From NCBI GenBank assembly GCA_964247735.1, contig CAXTVS010000004.1:1-64000 (forward strand): a stretch of DNA of 64,000 bases. Direction: 5' to 3'. The notes below the pieces were generated by a model that worked only from the letters and a program-made list of their open reading frames with translations, was not told the DNA's origin and did no database searches. The translations under genes were made by a program, and so were the position numbers. Shown piece after piece: positions 23,613 through 35,645 of this stretch (positions are counted from its first letter, which is position 1; each line of letters opens with the position of its first letter). The stretch comes from Lichenicola sp964247735. GTDB lineage: Bacteria; Pseudomonadota; Alphaproteobacteria; Acetobacterales; Acetobacteraceae.

Positions 23613-25865
23613 ATGGTGGACGCGCCTGGAGAGCCGGGACAGCCGCCGCGCTGGATGCCCACCGGCAAGAGCGGCGTCGGCCGGTCGCTGCGCGACGACA
23701 GCCGGGTCTGGTTCACCCTCGGCAACGGCATCCTGAACGAGATAGCCTATCCGCGCATCGAGCAGACCGCGGTGCGCGACTTCGGCCTAATCGTCACCGA
23801 CGGCGAGACCCTGTTCGCCGAGGAGCGGCGCGACTGCGCCTCCGTCACCGTGCCGCTGGCGCCCGGGGTGCCGGCCTACCGCATCCTGAGCACCCATGAC
23901 GGCGGCCGCTTCCGGCTGCACAAGCGGATCATCGCCGATCCGGTCCGCCCGGCGATCCTGCAGCACGTGCGGCTGGAGGACCTGGCGGGATCGGAGGCCG
24001 GACCGGACGGCGCGGCGCGCCCGCTCCGGCTGCACGCCCTCCTGGCGCCGCACCTGGTCAACGTCACCGGCATGGGGACGGCGTGGATCGGCGAGTACAA
24101 GGGCGTGCAGATGCTGTTCGCCGAGGCGCAGGGCACGGCGGTGGCGCTGGCGGCGAGCTGCGGCTGGCGGGCCCGCTCGGCCGGCTATGCCGGGATCAGC
24201 GACGGCTGGCAGGACCTGTCCCGGCACCGCCACATGGCCTGGCAGTACGAGCGCGCGATCAACGGCAACGTCGCCCTGACCGGCGAGCTGGTTCCGGAAG
24301 CCTGTGCGGACGGGGTGGTGGTGGCGCTGGCGTTCGGCCGGATCTGGACCGAGGCGGCGATGCGGGCGCGGGCCGCCCTGCTCGAGCCGTTCGAGACCCT
24401 GGAGGCAGACTATGCGGCCGGCTGGCAGCGCTGGCTCGCCGGCATGAAGCCGCTCGAGGAGGCCACCGGCGGCGAGAACACCGAAACCGGCGGGTTGTAT
24501 CGCAGCAGCCTGATGGCGATCCGCACCCACGAGTGCCCGTCGGTGCCGGGTGCCCGGATCGCCAGCCTCGGCGTGCCCTGGGCGGCGCTGCAGAACGACG
24601 TCTACCCCGCCGCGTGCCACCTGGTGCGCGGGCGCGACGTGGCCGCCGCCGCCGGCGCGCTGCTGGCCGCGGGCGATCCCGGGGCGGTGCGCGAGGCGCT
24701 CGCCTACCTCCACACGGTGCAGGAAGCCGACGGCCACTGGCCGCAGAACTTCTGGCTCGACGGCATGGCCGCCTGGCAGGGGCTGCAGCTGGACGAGATC
24801 GCCCAGCCGGTGCTGCTGGCCGACCTGGCGCTGCGGACCGGGGTGCTGGAGCAGGAGGAGGTCGGGCGCTACTGGCCGATGGTGCGAGGCGCGGCCCTGT
24901 GCCTGGCGCGTCACGACCCGCTGGACGGCCAGGACCGCTGGGGCCGCACCGACAGCCCCAAGCTGCACACGCTGGGCACCGAGATTGCCGCCCTGCTCGC
25001 GGCCGCCGCCTGGGCGGAGCGGGCCAGCGACGAGGTCCTGTGCGGCTTCCTCCGGGACACTGCCGACAGCGTCCACGAGCTGCTGGACGCGCTGCTGGAC
25101 GAGCCGGGCCCATCAGGTGCGGCAGACGCGCCGGAGGCCGACCCGGACATCGTCTCGCTTCCCCGCCTCGGCGTGCTGGCGCCCGACGATCCCCGGCTGC
25201 TGCGTGCCCTCCGTAAGATTGACGCCGAGCTCCGGGTGGAGCTTCCCGGCGGCCCGGCCTGGTGCCGGCGCGGCCACGCCGGACGGCCGCCGCGACCGGT
25301 GCTGACGGCGGAGCGCGCCATGCTCGCGGTGCTGTCCGGACAGCCCGACGAGGCCCGCACCCTGCTGCGAAGCTTCCAGGCCTGCGCCGGGGAGGGGGGC
25401 ATGCTGCCGGAGCGGGTCGACGGTCCGGACGGGCGTGGCGGGATGGTGATGCCGCATCTTTGGACCCACGCCGAACACGTCCGGCTGCTCCGCTCGATCG
25501 CCGACGGCGACGCCTTCGACCGGCCCCCGCATGCGACCGCACGCTACGGATCCGGCTGTCCGGTCCGGATCGCCCGCTGGCGTCACGAGCACGAGCTGCG
25601 GCAGATGCCGCAGGGGCGCGTGCTGCGGGTCGAGCTGCCGGTCGCGGCCGACCTGCACTGGAGCGACGACGGCTGGGTGCGGATCCAGGACACTCCGGTG
25701 GTGCCGGTGGGGCCGGGCGTGTTCGTGGCCGAGCTGCCCACCGCGTCCCTGCCGGACGGCAGCAGCGTGGTGTTCACCTGGCGCGAGCGCGGCAGCGGCG
25801 CCTGGCTCGGCATCGACCATCACGTCGCGGTGGTGGCGACCGGACGGGCGTTCGAGCGTTCCTGA
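23613..25865 (+). CDS. Glycoside hydrolase family 15 (glucoamylase-like) protein, possible pseudoenzyme
   Basis: A 750-aa protein. ATG 23613 is chosen because GGGGAG lies 9 nt upstream. The N-terminal super-beta-sandwich region (GRSLRDDSRVWFTLGNGILNEIAYPRIE, split over ~20 residues) is typical of bacterial GH15. The (alpha/alpha)6 part has LAYLHTVQEADGHWPQNFWLDG and LQLDEIAQPVLLADLAL. The catalytic-base region WTHAEHVRLLRS keeps Glu, but the acid motif usually R-W-E-E reads DRWGRTDSPKLH, so the acid Glu is missing. The substrate motif V-W-P-R-D reads LVRGRD. There is no signal peptide. It may bind glucans without hydrolysing them. It lies upstream of zwf. Confidence 0.82.
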   Translation: MVDAPGEPGQPPRWMPTGKSGVGRSLRDDSRVWFTLGNGILNEIAYPRIEQTAVRDFGLIVTDGETLFAEERRDCASVTVPLAPGVPAYRILSTHDGGRFRLHKRIIADPVRPAILQHVRLEDLAGSEAGPDGAARPLRLHALLAPHLVNVTGMGTAWIGEYKGVQMLFAEAQGTAVALAASCGWRARSAGYAGISDGWQDLSRHRHMAWQYERAINGNVALTGELVPEACADGVVVALAFGRIWTEAAMRARAALLEPFETLEADYAAGWQRWLAGMKPLEEATGGENTETGGLYRSSLMAIRTHECPSVPGARIASLGVPWAALQNDVYPAACHLVRGRDVAAAAGALLAAGDPGAVREALAYLHTVQEADGHWPQNFWLDGMAAWQGLQLDEIAQPVLLADLALRTGVLEQEEVGRYWPMVRGAALCLARHDPLDGQDRWGRTDSPKLHTLGTEIAALLAAAAWAERASDEVLCGFLRDTADSVHELLDALLDEPGPSGAADAPEADPDIVSLPRLGVLAPDDPRLLRALRKIDAELRVELPGGPAWCRRGHAGRPPRPVLTAERAMLAVLSGQPDEARTLLRSFQACAGEGGMLPERVDGPDGRGGMVMPHLWTHAEHVRLLRSIADGDAFDRPPHATARYGSGCPVRIARWRHEHELRQMPQGRVLRVELPVAADLHWSDDGWVRIQDTPVVPVGPGVFVAELPTASLPDGSSVVFTWRERGSGAWLGIDHHVAVVATGRAFERS

Positions 25866-25931
25866 CTCCCGAAGCTCTGCCTCCCGTTCCCAGCCACCCT
25901 GCCCCTTCCCAGCCACAAGGACGCTGAACCC

Positions 25932-27488
25932 ATGGATCCAGTCGGTGAAGTCTCGTCGGACGCCAAGGCGTCGCACAAGCTGGCGGCCCCCGCCGGCACC
26001 AAGGCCCCGCCCTGCACCCTGGTCATCTTCGGCGCCCATGGCGACCTGACCAAGCGGCTGCTGACGCCGGCCCTCTACAACCTGCTGGGCGCCGGCCTGC
26101 TCGACGACAGCTTCAAGGTGATCGGCGTCGACCGGGTGGATGGCTCCGACGACAGCTGGCGCGCCGAGCTCGGCCAGACCATGCAGGAGTTCACCAGGGA
26201 CCCGGACGCCGAGTTCTACACCCCGCAGATCAACGCCGGCTGGTGGGGCAGCCTGTCCGGGCGGATGAGCTACTACAAGGCCGACTTCACCGACATCGGG
26301 CAGCTCGAAGGGCTGAAGGCCCACTTGGCCGGCAACGTGGTATTTTATTGCGCCGTCGCCGCGCGCTTCTTCGCACCCGTCGTGGAGAACCTCGGCAAGG
26401 CCGGGCTGACGCAGGAGGCGGAAGGCGCCTACCGGCGTGTGGTGGTGGAGAAGCCGTTCGGCTCCGACCTCGACAGCGCCCGCGAGCTGAACGGGCGGCT
26501 GCTCAAGGTGCTGGACGAGACACAGATCTACCGGATCGACCATTTCCTGGGCAAGGAGACGGTGCAGAACATCCTGGCCATGCGGTTCGGCAACGGGGTG
26601 TTCGAGCCGCTGTGGCGCCGCGAGTTCGTGGACCACGTGCAGATCACCGCCGCCGAGACGGTGGGCGTCGAGGGGCGCGGCGCGTTCTACGAACCGACCG
26701 GGGCGCTGCGCGACATGATTCCGAACCACCTGTTCCAGCTGCTCGGCATGGTGGCGATGGAGCCGCCGAACTCGTTCTCCGCCGAGACCGTGCGCAACGC
26801 CAAGGAGGCGCTGTTCGAGGCGATCCGCCCGGTCGCGCCGCAGAACGCGATCCGTGGCCAGTACACCGCGGGTAAGGTGCAGGGCCGCGACGTCGCCGCC
26901 TATCGCGACAGCCCGGGCGTGGCCAAGGACAGCGTCACCGAGACCTACGTCGCGCTGAAGCTGGAGATCGACAACTGGCGCTGGTCCGGGGTGCCGTTCT
27001 ACATGCGCACCGGCAAGTCCATGACCGGCCGCCTCACCGAGGTGGTGGTGCACTTCAAGCAGGCGCCGTACGCGATGTTCGCCGACACGCCCGTCGACAG
27101 GCTGAGCCCGAACAACCTGACGCTGAACATCCAGCCGACCCAGGGCGTGACGCTCGGCATCAGCGCCAAGATCCCGGGCCCGAAGATGGACCTGGGCGGC
27201 GTGGAGATGAAGTTCCGCTACGAGGACGCGTTCAACCTGACCCCGAACGTCGGCTACGAGACCCTGCTCTACGACTGCTTCATCGGCGACGCGACGCTGT
27301 TCCAGCGCGCCGACAACATCGAGGCGGCGTGGCGGGTGGTCGACCCGGCGCTCAAGGCCTGGGAAGCGGACCCGTCGGGGCCGGAGATGTACGAGGCGGG
27401 CACCGCCGGACCCAAGGGCGCCGAGGACCTGCTCGGGCGCGACGGGCGTGCCTGGATGCCCCTGCGCCAGGACGGCGACGAGAGCTGA
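25932..27488 (+). CDS. zwf: Glucose-6-phosphate 1-dehydrogenase
   Basis: A 518-aa enzyme that oxidises glucose-6-phosphate to 6-phosphogluconolactone, the entry to the pentose phosphate and Entner-Doudoroff pathways. The NADP motif is IFGAHGDLTKRLLTPALYNL (Gly-Ala-His-Gly instead of the common Gly-Ala-Ser/Thr-Gly). The active-site signature is RIDHFLGKETVQN with its catalytic His, and VVVEKPFGSDL is present. About 30 residues precede the usual start, a minor extension. It follows the GH15 gene by 66 nt in the same direction. Confidence 0.96.
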   Translation: MDPVGEVSSDAKASHKLAAPAGTKAPPCTLVIFGAHGDLTKRLLTPALYNLLGAGLLDDSFKVIGVDRVDGSDDSWRAELGQTMQEFTRDPDAEFYTPQINAGWWGSLSGRMSYYKADFTDIGQLEGLKAHLAGNVVFYCAVAARFFAPVVENLGKAGLTQEAEGAYRRVVVEKPFGSDLDSARELNGRLLKVLDETQIYRIDHFLGKETVQNILAMRFGNGVFEPLWRREFVDHVQITAAETVGVEGRGAFYEPTGALRDMIPNHLFQLLGMVAMEPPNSFSAETVRNAKEALFEAIRPVAPQNAIRGQYTAGKVQGRDVAAYRDSPGVAKDSVTETYVALKLEIDNWRWSGVPFYMRTGKSMTGRLTEVVVHFKQAPYAMFADTPVDRLSPNNLTLNIQPTQGVTLGISAKIPGPKMDLGGVEMKFRYEDAFNLTPNVGYETLLYDCFIGDATLFQRADNIEAAWRVVDPALKAWEADPSGPEMYEAGTAGPKGAEDLLGRDGRAWMPLRQDGDES

Positions 27489-27495
27489 CGCCGGG

Positions 27496-27517
27496 CGGCC
27501 CTGCCGGGGAAGGGCCG
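27496..27517. terminator. Hairpin between convergent zwf and 2OG-oxygenase genes
   Basis: CGGCCCT (27496-27502) pairs perfectly with AGGGCCG (27511-27517) around an 8-nt loop, directly after the zwf stop. It lies between two convergent genes and could serve both strands, although no clear T-tract follows. Confidence 0.45.
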
Positions 27518-27539
27518 GAAGCCAGTCCTTCCCGCAGCC

Positions 27540-28193
27540 TCAGGCCGGCAGCAGGCGCTTGGCCAGCGCCGACAGCCGGTGGCGGCGCAGCTCGTGGCGG
27601 GCCTTGGCGTCGTCGGCCATGTAGTTGAGCTGGATCGCGTAGCGCCGGCCGACAAAGGTCTTGTGGCCGTGGAAGGTGGTCGGCCCGTTGGGGAACACCA
27701 GCAGGGTGCCGTCCACCGGGGGCACCTCGACCGCGTAGTCCTCCAGGTCGTCGGGACCGCGGAGCAGGCGCAGGCAGCCGTCCTGGCGCGACCACTCGGC
27801 ACCGGCCGGGTTCAGGTAGAGCAGAACCGTGACCAGCTTGGCAGTGGAATCCGTGTGGATCCGACCATCCTTTTCCCGGGTGCGGCCGCGGACGGTGAGC
27901 ATGGTTTGGCTGCTGCCGAGGTCGAGCCCGAACCGGTCCGCCACCGCCCCGCGCAGCCGGTGGTCCTCCAGCTCGCGCATCAGCGCTGCCGCCGCGCCGC
28001 CGAGCCGGAGCGCCGACGGCGGATAGGATCCGCCGCCAGCGATGTCGGGCAGTGCGGCGATGACCGCGGCCAGCGCTGCTGGCGGCACGAAGTAGCGGAC
28101 CAGCAGGTGAGGGAACGGATCGGCCGAGACCGGGGCGCGGGCGAACGCGTCAAAATCGAGGAGGCTCTGGCCGGGCGGAAGGCTATCTGGCAT
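27540..28193 (-). CDS. 2-oxoglutarate/Fe(II)-dependent oxygenase (prolyl 4-hydroxylase-like)
   Basis: A 217-aa protein with a double-stranded beta-helix dioxygenase core. The iron ligands are His and Asp in GRIHTDSTAKLVTVLLYLN and the distal His in TTFHGHKTFVG. The Arg in GRRYAIQLNYM is the likely 2-oxoglutarate carboxylate ligand. The family hydroxylates protein or small-molecule substrates; the substrate is not deducible. ATG 28193 gives MPDSLPPGQ; an ATG at 28205 adds four codons. It is convergent with zwf and possibly co-transcribed with the small exported protein upstream. Confidence 0.82.
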   Translation of the reverse strand: MPDSLPPGQSLLDFDAFARAPVSADPFPHLLVRYFVPPAALAAVIAALPDIAGGGSYPPSALRLGGAAAALMRELEDHRLRGAVADRFGLDLGSSQTMLTVRGRTREKDGRIHTDSTAKLVTVLLYLNPAGAEWSRQDGCLRLLRGPDDLEDYAVEVPPVDGTLLVFPNGPTTFHGHKTFVGRRYAIQLNYMADDAKARHELRRHRLSALAKRLLPA

Positions 28194-28259
28194 GGCACCA
28201 TACACCGTGGCGGGAGCCGGATACCTAGGTCCGGGCCGGGACGCGATGCAAGGCGGGCC

Positions 28260-28541
28260 TCAGCTCCGGGTGGGATGGTCCGCGTGCAATATGGTATTGG
28301 TGGACAGGAACTGGGCGCAGCCGATCTGCCCGTCGCAGCAGGGGAGCGGCGCGTCGTCGACCGCCTTGCGCTGGTACTCGCCCGGCACGTAGGCGACGTG
28401 CGACAGCAACTGTCCGCGGCCCTCGCAGGTGAAGTGGGGCTTTTCCACCGTCATGCGCAGTTCCGACGCCTTCACGCTGCCCTGGGCCATCCCGATGACG
28501 GCCATCGTCAGCAGCATCGGGAGGATCAGGGTCTTGTTCAT
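28260..28541 (-). CDS. Small exported cysteine-containing protein
   Basis: A 93-aa protein with a clear signal peptide (MNKTLILPMLLTMAVIGMAQG, split here as MNKTLILPMLL plus TMAVIGMAQG). The ~67-residue mature part contains four Cys (HFTCEGRG, PLPCCDGQIGC), which could form disulfides or bind a metal. No known family was recognised. It lies just upstream of the 2OG oxygenase gene on the same strand (54-66 nt) and divergent to zapE. A periplasmic role is inferred from the signal peptide only. Confidence 0.65.
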   Translation of the reverse strand: MNKTLILPMLLTMAVIGMAQGSVKASELRMTVEKPHFTCEGRGQLLSHVAYVPGEYQRKAVDDAPLPCCDGQIGCAQFLSTNTILHADHPTRS

Positions 28542-28732
28542 GCACTCGCTCCGGCGATCGGATAGACTGTTGCAGGACCAACGGCCAAGTCTCTGGAATG
28601 GTTACATCGCTCTCGTTTCGTTGAAGCCGTTCCGCAATGAGTTCCGCTTCCGGATGATCTTGCACCAGACGATCCCGCCGCGTCGCAGCACAAGGCGTTG
28701 ATCGGTTGCGAGACTCCTTCTATGCGCAGCCC

Positions 28733-29878
28733 ATGCCGGATCCTTCCCCTCCTGCCCGGGCCTTGACCGCCACCCAGGGGCCGCTGGCGGCATACTCGGA
28801 CCGGGTGGCGCGCGGGCTGCTCGCCGAGGACCCGGAGCAGCTGCGGGCGGCGGTCCGCCTGGACGAGCTGTGGCTGGCGCTGGCGCAGCGGGTGGACACC
28901 CCCGGATCGCGGCTCGCGCGCCTGCTGGGGCGACGGCCGCGGCATCCTCTGCCACGCGGCGTCTACCTGGTCGGCGCGGTCGGCCGCGGCAAGTCGATGC
29001 TGATGGACCTGTTCTTCGCCCAGGCGGCGATGCTGCCCAAGCGGCGGATCCACTTCCACCGGTTCATGCAGGACGTCCATGCCCGCGTGCACCGGTTGAA
29101 GCGGGCGCAGCCGGACCTGGCCGACCCGATTCCGCCCCTGGCCGACGCGCTGGCGGCCGAGGCCGCGCTGCTCTGCTTCGACGAGTTCCAGGTGAACGAC
29201 ATCGCCGACGCCATGATCCTGGGCCGGCTGTTCGACGCCCTGTTCGCGCGCGGAGTGGTGATCGTGGCGACCTCCAACATCCTGCCCGAGCAGCTGTTTC
29301 AGAACCGCCCCGGCGCCGACGCCTTCAAGCCGTTCATCGCCCGGATCAGGCAGGAGCTCGACACCGTGCTGCTCGACAGCCCGCGCGACTACCGGCGCGG
29401 CCAGTTGCGCGGCCTGCCCACCTGGCACGTTCCGGCCGACGACCGCGCGGAATGGGCCCTCGACCAGGCCTTCGAGCGCCTGGCCTGCGGCGAGCCGCCG
29501 CATGCGGAGGAGCTGGAGGTGATGGGCCGCCGTCTCGCGGTGCCGGTCGCCTGTGCGGAAGCGGCGCGGTTCGACTTCGACGCTCTATGCGCGCGGGCGC
29601 TGGGAGCCGGCGACTACCTGGCGCTCGCGACCCGGTTCCCGTCCCTCCTGCTCGACGGCATTCCGCGCCTGGGGCCGGAGAACTTCGACCTGGCGCGCCG
29701 CTTCATCGTGCTGGTGGACGCGCTCTACGAGGCCAGGGTCAAGCTGGTCGCCTCCGCCGCCGACCAGCCGGACCGGATCTACCGGCACGGCGAGGGGGCG
29801 GACGCATTTGAGCGCACCGCCTCGCGGCTGGAGGAGATGCAGACGGAGGCTTACCTGGCGCTGCCGCATCTGGGCTGA
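28733..29878 (+). CDS. zapE: ZapE/AFG1-like AAA-type ATPase
   Basis: A 381-aa P-loop ATPase with Walker A GAVGRGKSMLMDLFF (~residues 82-96) and Walker B LLCFDEFQVNDIADAM. The family signature RIHFHRFMQDVHARVH follows Walker A, with sensor VIVATSN further on. ZapE acts at the division ring and the AFG1 homologues in membrane protein turnover. ATG 28733 fits family length; TTG 28706 would add nine residues, and neither has a strong ribosome site. It lies upstream of mdh, an arrangement common in alphaproteobacteria. Confidence 0.92.
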   Translation: MPDPSPPARALTATQGPLAAYSDRVARGLLAEDPEQLRAAVRLDELWLALAQRVDTPGSRLARLLGRRPRHPLPRGVYLVGAVGRGKSMLMDLFFAQAAMLPKRRIHFHRFMQDVHARVHRLKRAQPDLADPIPPLADALAAEAALLCFDEFQVNDIADAMILGRLFDALFARGVVIVATSNILPEQLFQNRPGADAFKPFIARIRQELDTVLLDSPRDYRRGQLRGLPTWHVPADDRAEWALDQAFERLACGEPPHAEELEVMGRRLAVPVACAEAARFDFDALCARALGAGDYLALATRFPSLLLDGIPRLGPENFDLARRFIVLVDALYEARVKLVASAADQPDRIYRHGEGADAFERTASRLEEMQTEAYLALPHLG

Positions 29879-30008
29879 TGGAGGACCGTTTCGCGCCGAC
29901 TGCACTTGTAGGATTCGAGCTGAAGGACTAGCACGAGCCGCCTTCCGGCTGGTTCCGGTTCTCCTGGCAAGTGCTCCATCCTCCAACCCGTATCCCCGGG
30001 GACAACAC

Positions 30009-30962
30009 ATGGCACGCAACAAGATCGCGCTCATCGGCGCCGGCAACATCGGCGGCACGCTCGCCCACCTGATCGGCCTCAAGGAGCTGGGCGACGTGGT
30101 GATGTTCGACGTGTTCGGGGGCGTGGCCGCCGGCAAGGCGCTCGACATCGCGCAGTCCTCGCCGGTCGACGGCTTCGACTGCGCGCTGCAGGGCGGCTCC
30201 GACTACGCGGCGATCGCCGGGTCCGACGTGGTGATCGTCACCGCCGGCTTCCCGCGCCTGCCGGGCATGTCGCGCGACGACCTGCTGTCCAAGAACGCCG
30301 AGGTGATCACCACCGTCGCCGAAGGCATCGGGACGCATGCGCCCGGCGCGTTCGTGATCGTCATCACCAACCCGCTCGACGTGATGGTGGCGGTGATGCA
30401 GGAGAAGTCCGGCCTGCCGGCCAACATGGTGGTGGGCATGGCTGGCGTGCTCGACAGCGCGCGCTTCCGCCTGTTCCTGGCCCAGGAGTTCAACGTGTCG
30501 GTGGAGGACGTGACCGCCTTCGTGCTGGGTGGGCACGGCGACACCATGGTGCCGCTGACTCGATACTCGACGGTGGCCGGCGTGCCGGTGCCCGATCTGA
30601 TCCGGATGGGCTGGACCACAAGCGAACGGATCGACGCCATCGTGTCCCGCACCGCCAACGGCGGCGGCGAGATCGTCAAGCTGCTGGAGAAGGGGTCGGC
30701 CTTCTATGCCCCGGCCGCGTCCGCGGTGGCGATGGCGGAAAGCTTCCTCAAGGACAAGAAGCGCGTCCTGCCCTGCGCGGTGAAGCTGAACGGCCAGTAT
30801 GGCCAGACCGACTTTTATGTCGGCGTGCCGGTGGTGATCGGCGCCGGCGGCGCGGAGCGGGTGCTGGAGGTCGAATTCACGCCCGAGGAGAAGGCCGCCT
30901 TCGACAAATCCTGCGACGCGGTGAAGAAGCTGCTCGCCGATTTCCGCGCAATCGGACGCTGA
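30009..30962 (+). CDS. mdh: Malate dehydrogenase
   Basis: A 317-aa NAD-dependent enzyme of the LDH-like MDH class, converting malate to oxaloacetate in the TCA cycle. The NAD-binding loop is KIALIGAGNIGGTLAHL. Substrate-binding Arg residues lie in GFPRLPGMSRDDLLSKN, and the catalytic His lies in LGGHGDTMVPLTRYST. The ATG at 30009 follows CCCCGGGGA. It precedes sucA by ~290 nt, and together with sucAB-lpd forms a TCA gene block. Confidence 0.97.
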   Translation: MARNKIALIGAGNIGGTLAHLIGLKELGDVVMFDVFGGVAAGKALDIAQSSPVDGFDCALQGGSDYAAIAGSDVVIVTAGFPRLPGMSRDDLLSKNAEVITTVAEGIGTHAPGAFVIVITNPLDVMVAVMQEKSGLPANMVVGMAGVLDSARFRLFLAQEFNVSVEDVTAFVLGGHGDTMVPLTRYSTVAGVPVPDLIRMGWTTSERIDAIVSRTANGGGEIVKLLEKGSAFYAPAASAVAMAESFLKDKKRVLPCAVKLNGQYGQTDFYVGVPVVIGAGGAERVLEVEFTPEEKAAFDKSCDAVKKLLADFRAIGR

Positions 30963-30989
30963 GTGGCCTTTTCGTGGGTCAGATGGATG

Positions 30990-31015
30990 GCCGGCAGGAT
31001 CGCACGATCCCGGCG
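30990..31015 (+). terminator. Weak terminator candidate downstream of mdh
   Basis: GGATCG-CA-CGATCC (30997-31010) is flanked by partially complementary GC-rich arms, 28 nt after the mdh stop. No T-run follows, so termination is uncertain. The rest of the 287-bp mdh-sucA gap shows no gene; it is AT-richer near 31160-31200, where a sucA promoter would be expected. Confidence 0.3.
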
Positions 31016-31249
31016 GACGGTGTGGCCTTTACGTTGTCTTGACGATGCTGGACGATGACGCGTGCCGGCTGCCGGCGCCTGAGACGCTTCCGGGTTCGCC
31101 CTGTCGGCCATCGGTTTGCCACGACTCCATGCGTTTAAGACAATCCTGCGACGCCGAATGGATGAGCTGAGCAGGCGCGCAAATTGTTATCTGAGATGGT
31201 GTGATGATCGGGCCCGCCGGCGATGCGTTGGGTCCACAGGGGGACCTTC

Positions 31250-34177
<2,928 letters not shown>

Positions 34178-34280
34178 GCGGCTTCCGCCGCCACCCGTGA
34201 TGACACATGTTCGTCCGGCGAGGCCGGGCGGCGGTCGGCTCGGCTTGCCGGCCGGACCGAGGAAAGATCGAGGATAACTG

Positions 34281-35606
<1,326 letters not shown>

Positions 35607-35645
35607 GCCCTCCCTTCTTCTGACGCCCGAGCGAGGACCGCGACC

